From Shewanella electrica (GTDB lineage: Bacteria > Pseudomonadota > Gammaproteobacteria > Enterobacterales > Shewanellaceae): 64,000 bases of DNA. Location of the stretch: NCBI RefSeq assembly GCF_022321485.1, contig NZ_JAKOGG010000011.1, positions 50,505 to 114,504 on the forward strand, given 5' to 3'. Below, piece by piece: positions 60,327-64,000 of this stretch. The notes below the pieces were generated by a model that saw only the letters and a program-made list of their open reading frames with translations, ran no database searches and was not told the origin of the DNA. A program made the translations under genes and the position numbers. Each line of letters begins with the position of its first letter. Position 1 is the stretch's first letter.

Positions 60327-61595
60327 ATGGCAACGGCATCCTCGTCACGCAGCCGCAGCGCAGCATCAAAGACGGATAAAAAGGCGCCCAAGATCTATAC
60401 CTATGTATGGAAAGGGGTCAACCGTGACGGCAAGAAAACCGAGGGTGAGCTACGTGGTGCCAGTGTTGCCGAGATCAAAACCCAGCTGAAAAACCAAGGG
60501 ATTTTACCTAAATCAGTAACGAAAAAATCGGCTGGCTTATTCAGTAGTGAAAACAAAAAAATCAAGCCGATGGATATAGCCATGGTGACGCGCCAGATAG
60601 CTACTATGCTGTCAGCCGGTGTGCCCTTGGTGACCTCGATTGAATTGATCGCTCGCGGCCATGAAAAACCGCGTATGCGTACCCTGTTAGGCACTATTCT
60701 CGCGGATGTGCAATCCGGTATTCCACTGTCAGACGCGCTACGACCCCATCGGATTTACTTTGATGACCTGTATGTCGACTTAGTCGCTGCCGGTGAGCAT
60801 TCAGGCTCGTTGGATACCGTATTTGACCGTATCGCCACTTACAAGGAAAAAGCCGAAGCACTTAAATCCAAGATCAAAAAAGCGATGTTTTACCCGGCAG
60901 CAGTGATCGTGGTTGCTATCGCGGTAACAACGTTATTGCTGTTGTTTGTTGTGCCCCAATTTGAAGATATTTTCAAAAGTTTTGGTGCTGAACTGCCCGC
61001 ATTTACCCAACTCATCATCAATATTTCGCGTGCGCTACAAGCCACTTGGTATCTATTCTTCGGCGGCATCATTATTGGTATTTGGTCATTTGTGCGGGCT
61101 CACCGTAACTCGCAGAAATTTCGCGATAAAATAGACGAATTGGTACTAAAAATTCCTGTTATTGGTGACATTCTGCACAAAGGTGCGATGGCGCGTTTTG
61201 CCCGCACACTAGCCACGACCTTTGCTGCGGGGGTGCCATTGATTGATGGCTTAGAGTCCGCAGGCGGTGCCTCCGGTAATGCCGTCTACCGTAAAGCAAT
61301 TGCCAACGTACGCACAGAAGTGATGGCCGGGATGCAGATGAACGTGGCTATGCGTACTACTAAGCTATTCCCCGACATGTTGATCCAGATGGTAATGATT
61401 GGTGAGGAATCTGGTTCACTGGATAATATGCTCAATAAAATTGCCAACATTTATGAAATGCAGGTAGATGATGCCGTCGATGGTTTGTCTAGCTTGATTG
61501 AGCCGATGATGATGGTGGTTATCGGTGGCCTTGTCGGCAGTTTAATTATCGGTATGTACCTACCTATCTTCCAACTTGGTAACGTTGTTGGTTAA
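60327..61595 (+). CDS. pilC: type IV pilus inner membrane platform protein PilC
   Basis: 422 residues with two T2SSF domains (about 85-210 and 290-410) and three membrane helices (about 190-215, 240-260, 390-412). TRQIATMLSAGVPLVTSIELI and ARTLATTFAAGVPLIDGLES are the paired domain signatures. It is the rotor/platform contacting PilB. Ribosome site AAGGATAA precedes the ATG; 70 bp after pilB. Confidence 0.97.
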   Translation: MATASSSRSRSAASKTDKKAPKIYTYVWKGVNRDGKKTEGELRGASVAEIKTQLKNQGILPKSVTKKSAGLFSSENKKIKPMDIAMVTRQIATMLSAGVPLVTSIELIARGHEKPRMRTLLGTILADVQSGIPLSDALRPHRIYFDDLYVDLVAAGEHSGSLDTVFDRIATYKEKAEALKSKIKKAMFYPAAVIVVAIAVTTLLLLFVVPQFEDIFKSFGAELPAFTQLIINISRALQATWYLFFGGIIIGIWSFVRAHRNSQKFRDKIDELVLKIPVIGDILHKGAMARFARTLATTFAAGVPLIDGLESAGGASGNAVYRKAIANVRTEVMAGMQMNVAMRTTKLFPDMLIQMVMIGEESGSLDNMLNKIANIYEMQVDDAVDGLSSLIEPMMMVVIGGLVGSLIIGMYLPIFQLGNVVG

Positions 61596-61638
61596 TATAA
61601 CCAGCTCACTGGCATTAGTTTAATAAAACCAATTCATT

Positions 61639-62553
61639 ATGCAGTCATTCATTAGTTTAATGGGGCAATACCCCACGGTGTTTATCACCCTCGCCTTTGT
61701 CTTTGCTGCGGTGATTGGCAGCTTTATCAATGTGGTGATTTTCCGTCTGCCAGTGATGATGAAACGCGGCTGGCAACAGGAATGCGAGCAGTTTCTTGAA
61801 GAATATCAACCCGCGGCATATCAAGCATTGCAGCAACAAAAGCTGCTACAGCCGTTAGATAAATTCCCAGAGCGCTTTAATTTGGTGGTGCCCAACTCCA
61901 CCTGCCCGAAGTGCAAAACCGCAATCAAGCCTTGGCATAATCTACCGTTAGTTGGCTGGCTGCTGCTCGGCGGCAAATGCGCCGCCTGTAAACAACCGAT
62001 TTCACCGCGTTATCCACTGTTCGAATTACTTAACGCTGTGCTGGTTGCCGTGCTCGCTTGGCATTTCGGCCCAACGATGCAATTCGCCTTAGCGGCAGTG
62101 TTAACTTTCGCCTTAGTGGCGATGTCTGGCATCGACCTTGATGAGATGCTATTGCCAGATCAGCTCACGCTGCCGTTTATGTGGTTAGGTATCATCGCCA
62201 GCATGTGGGGCAGTTTTACCACGCTGGAGAGTTCGGTCATCGGCGCTATCGCTGGCTATCTCAGTTTATGGTCGGTGTTTTGGCTATTTAAGTTGCTGAC
62301 TGGCAAAGAAGGCATGGGTTATGGCGACTTTAAACTCATGGCGTTATTCGGCGCTTGGCTCGGTTGGCAGATGCTGCCACTGATCATCCTGCTTTCGTCC
62401 GCCGTTGGCGCGGTCGTAGGGATTTTATTGATGGTGTTTAAGGGTAATGGCCGCAATTATCCGATTCCGTTTGGCCCTTACATCGCCATTGCTGGTTGGG
62501 TAGCCCTGTGTTGGGGTAATGACATCGTTAATTGGTACTTGAGTACATTGTAA
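61639..62553 (+). CDS. pilD: prepilin leader peptidase / N-methyltransferase PilD
   Basis: 304-residue polytopic aspartic protease with about eight membrane helices. Cytoplasmic zinc-binding CPKC...CAAC (about 92-120); catalytic Asp in SGIDLDEMLLPDQLTLP and GYGDFKLMALFGAWLGW (GxGDxK). It cleaves and N-methylates PilA and other type IV pilin-like proteins. The stop overlaps the coaE start (TAATG). Confidence 0.97.
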   Translation: MQSFISLMGQYPTVFITLAFVFAAVIGSFINVVIFRLPVMMKRGWQQECEQFLEEYQPAAYQALQQQKLLQPLDKFPERFNLVVPNSTCPKCKTAIKPWHNLPLVGWLLLGGKCAACKQPISPRYPLFELLNAVLVAVLAWHFGPTMQFALAAVLTFALVAMSGIDLDEMLLPDQLTLPFMWLGIIASMWGSFTTLESSVIGAIAGYLSLWSVFWLFKLLTGKEGMGYGDFKLMALFGAWLGWQMLPLIILLSSAVGAVVGILLMVFKGNGRNYPIPFGPYIAIAGWVALCWGNDIVNWYLSTL

Positions 62554-63164
62554 TGAGTAACGTCATTATTGGCCTAACAGGCGGCATAGGCAGCGGTAAA
62601 AGCACCGTGGCGAACCTGTTTGCGGAGTATGGTATTGCCATCGTGGACGCCGATATCATCGCCCGTGACGTTGTGGCACTTGGTACAGCGGGATTGGCCG
62701 CAATCGTCCGCCATTTTGGTGATGCGGTACTAACATCGACTGGTGAGCTAGACCGTGCTCAGTTGCGAGAACGCATCTTCCAACAACCAGCGGAGCGTGA
62801 ATGGCTCAACGGGCTGCTGCACCCGCTGATCCGCACTGAAATGCTACAGCAATGCAATGCCGCCACCTCACCATATGTGCTGATGGTCGTACCGCTGCTG
62901 TTTGAAAATAATTTAGATAGCTTGGTGGACCGCAGTCTGGTGGTAGATGTTTCACCAAGTACCCAGCTAGCCCGTACAACCAGCCGTGATAATGTCAGCG
63001 CAACGCAAGTACAAAACATCATCAACAGCCAAATTGGCCGCGAGCAGCGTCTAGCACGTGCGGATGATATCATCGAAAACCAAGGCGACATCGAACAGCT
63101 TAGGCAGCATGTGGCGCAACTACATCAACGCTATCTGCAACTTGCGTTAACGAAACTCAGCTGA
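62553..63164 (+). CDS. coaE: dephospho-CoA kinase
   Basis: 203 residues from the ATG at 62553. P-loop GLTGGIGSGKSTVANLF, then VDADIIARDVV and VPLLFENNLDSLVDRSLVVDVSP. Last step of CoA synthesis. Coupled to pilD. In most gammaproteobacteria zapD follows between coaE and yacG; here yacG begins only 64 bp later. Confidence 0.96.
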   Translation: MSNVIIGLTGGIGSGKSTVANLFAEYGIAIVDADIIARDVVALGTAGLAAIVRHFGDAVLTSTGELDRAQLRERIFQQPAEREWLNGLLHPLIRTEMLQQCNAATSPYVLMVVPLLFENNLDSLVDRSLVVDVSPSTQLARTTSRDNVSATQVQNIINSQIGREQRLARADDIIENQGDIEQLRQHVAQLHQRYLQLALTKLS

Positions 63165-63228
63165 ACTTGCCAGCATCACCTACGAGCCGTTACCATGAGC
63201 GCCATATTGTGATTACCCGAGGGCGCTT

Positions 63229-63438
63229 ATGCCTCATATTGTTAAATGCCCCATCTGCCAGAAAGAGGTGGTTTGGTCGGCAGAATCCAAATTCCGCCCA
63301 TTTTGCTCCGAACGCTGTAAATTGATCGACCTTGGTGACTGGGCGTCAGAGAAGCACGCTATTCCGGTTAAACCAACAATCGACGGAGAGTTGTTAGACG
63401 AACTCGGCTACGATGAGCCAGACTTTTTTAAAGAGTAA
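63229..63438 (+). CDS. yacG: DNA gyrase inhibitor YacG, zinc-binding
   Basis: 69 residues with a zinc-ribbon of four Cys: [12 protein letters not shown] and [20 protein letters not shown] (CxxC...CxxxC), the YacG signature. E. coli YacG binds GyrB and inhibits gyrase. Six bases separate it from mutT, so the two are co-transcribed. Confidence 0.96.
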   Translation: MPHIVKCPICQKEVVWSAESKFRPFCSERCKLIDLGDWASEKHAIPVKPTIDGELLDELGYDEPDFFKE

Positions 63439-63443
63439 TCAAA

Positions 63444-63842
63444 GTGAATAAACGAGTACATGTTGCCGTTGGGGTGATTATTCGCAACCAGCAAATCTTA
63501 CTAGCCAAACGCCACGGACACTTGCACCAAGGTGGTAAATGGGAATTCCCAGGTGGCAAGGTAGAGCCAAATGAGCCAGTGACCGAAGCGCTCACGCGTG
63601 AGTTACAAGAAGAACTCAATATCAATGTGACCGCTAGCAGCCCATTCATGACCTTGAGTTATGACTACCCGGAAAAGCAGGTATTGCTCGATATCCATCT
63701 GGTCACAGAATTTACCGGGACAGAGTCTGGTGCTGAAGGACAAGAGATCCGCTGGGTGGACATTAAAGAACTCGCTAGCCTGCCGTTCCCAGATGCTAAT
63801 CAGCCGATCATTGATAGACTGCTGACAGAGCTAGCTCACTAA
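63444..63842 (+). CDS. mutT: 8-oxo-dGTP diphosphatase MutT
   Basis: 132-residue Nudix hydrolase from a GTG start. The Nudix box is GKVEPNEPVTEALTREL followed by QEELNI: all catalytic Glu and Arg are present, but the usual Gly near the end of the box is Asn. GGKWEFPGGKVE and the N-terminal VAVGVIIRNQQILLAKR match MutT. It removes 8-oxo-dGTP to prevent A:T to C:G mutations. Position after yacG supports the call. Confidence 0.94.
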   Translation: MNKRVHVAVGVIIRNQQILLAKRHGHLHQGGKWEFPGGKVEPNEPVTEALTRELQEELNINVTASSPFMTLSYDYPEKQVLLDIHLVTEFTGTESGAEGQEIRWVDIKELASLPFPDANQPIIDRLLTELAH

Positions 63843-63857
63843 GCTATACACCTAAAG

Positions 63858-63880
63858 CCACTCTTCGAGTGGTTTTTCTT
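63858..63880 (+). terminator. mutT terminator
   Basis: Short stem CCACTC / GAGTGG with a TTC loop followed by five T. Confidence 0.8.
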
Positions 63881-63909
63881 TATCCTTAAAACAGCCATAT
63901 CAAACTCCA

Positions 63910-64000
<91 letters not shown>

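Overview
The window is a continuous stretch of a gammaproteobacterial chromosome, most likely Shewanella or a close relative. The evidence is gene order (rsmI-lpoA-yraN-diaA-dolP; rpe-gph-trpS; pilMNOPQ-aroK-aroB-damX-dam; pdhR-aceE-aceF-lpdA; ampD-ampE; nadC; pilABCD-coaE-yacG-mutT) and the protein sequences. The genus call is inference from remembered synteny, with no database search. No rRNA, tRNA, CRISPR, prophage or transposase gene was seen. Nearly all genes are housekeeping; the unusual content lies in the spacers.

Layout. 1-8.6 kb: YgiQ-type radical SAM protein (cut by the window edge), a MAPEG membrane protein, a fused ThrE-type exporter, a small Omp85-like outer membrane protein, an old-yellow-enzyme reductase, and a TetR regulator divergent from a DJ-1/PfpI hydratase with a palindromic operator between them. 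8.5-12.5 kb: a plastic region with an HD-GYP protein and a BdlA-like PAS-PAS chemoreceptor embedded in REP-like repeats, including a perfect 59-bp direct repeat flanking the chemoreceptor and a 147-bp duplication that carries the 3' end of the DJ-1 gene. 12.5-22 kb: RNase Z, a small lipoprotein, RNase P RNA, the rsmI/lpoA/yraN/diaA/dolP cell-envelope and replication cluster, then trpS-gph-rpe. 22-31 kb: dam, damX, aroB, aroK and the type IV pilus assembly operon pilMNOPQ, divergent from mrcA (PBP1a). 34-54 kb: acnB, a HAD phosphatase, an M13 lipoprotein peptidase, a patatin/beta-barrel protein, a 1479-residue propeller-PAS-GGDEF-EAL sensor, and the pyruvate dehydrogenase genes with their regulator PdhR and a perfect PdhR box. 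54.5-64 kb: ampE, ampD, nadC, the pilABCD pilin and secretion genes, coaE, yacG and mutT.

How the genes connect. Two type IV pilus loci (pilMNOPQ and pilABCD) supply the secretin, alignment complex, major pilin, extension ATPase, platform protein and prepilin peptidase. Three cyclic-di-GMP or chemosensory candidates (HD-GYP, BdlA-like, GGDEF-EAL) could influence surface attachment. PdhR, the PDH complex and AcnB form the pyruvate-to-TCA entry. LpoA, PBP1a, DamX, AmpD and AmpE are cell-wall synthesis, division or recycling factors.

The most interesting non-coding structures are: a family of modular short-period repeats in the 54.4-64 kb part (mostly heptamers, with one 34-unit array after nadC and another at the window end in inverted orientation, bracketing pilABCD-coaE-yacG-mutT); a 262-bp MITE-like element whose insertion supplies one base of a stop codon, plus an internally deleted second copy; and a nested palindrome after the chemoreceptor gene.
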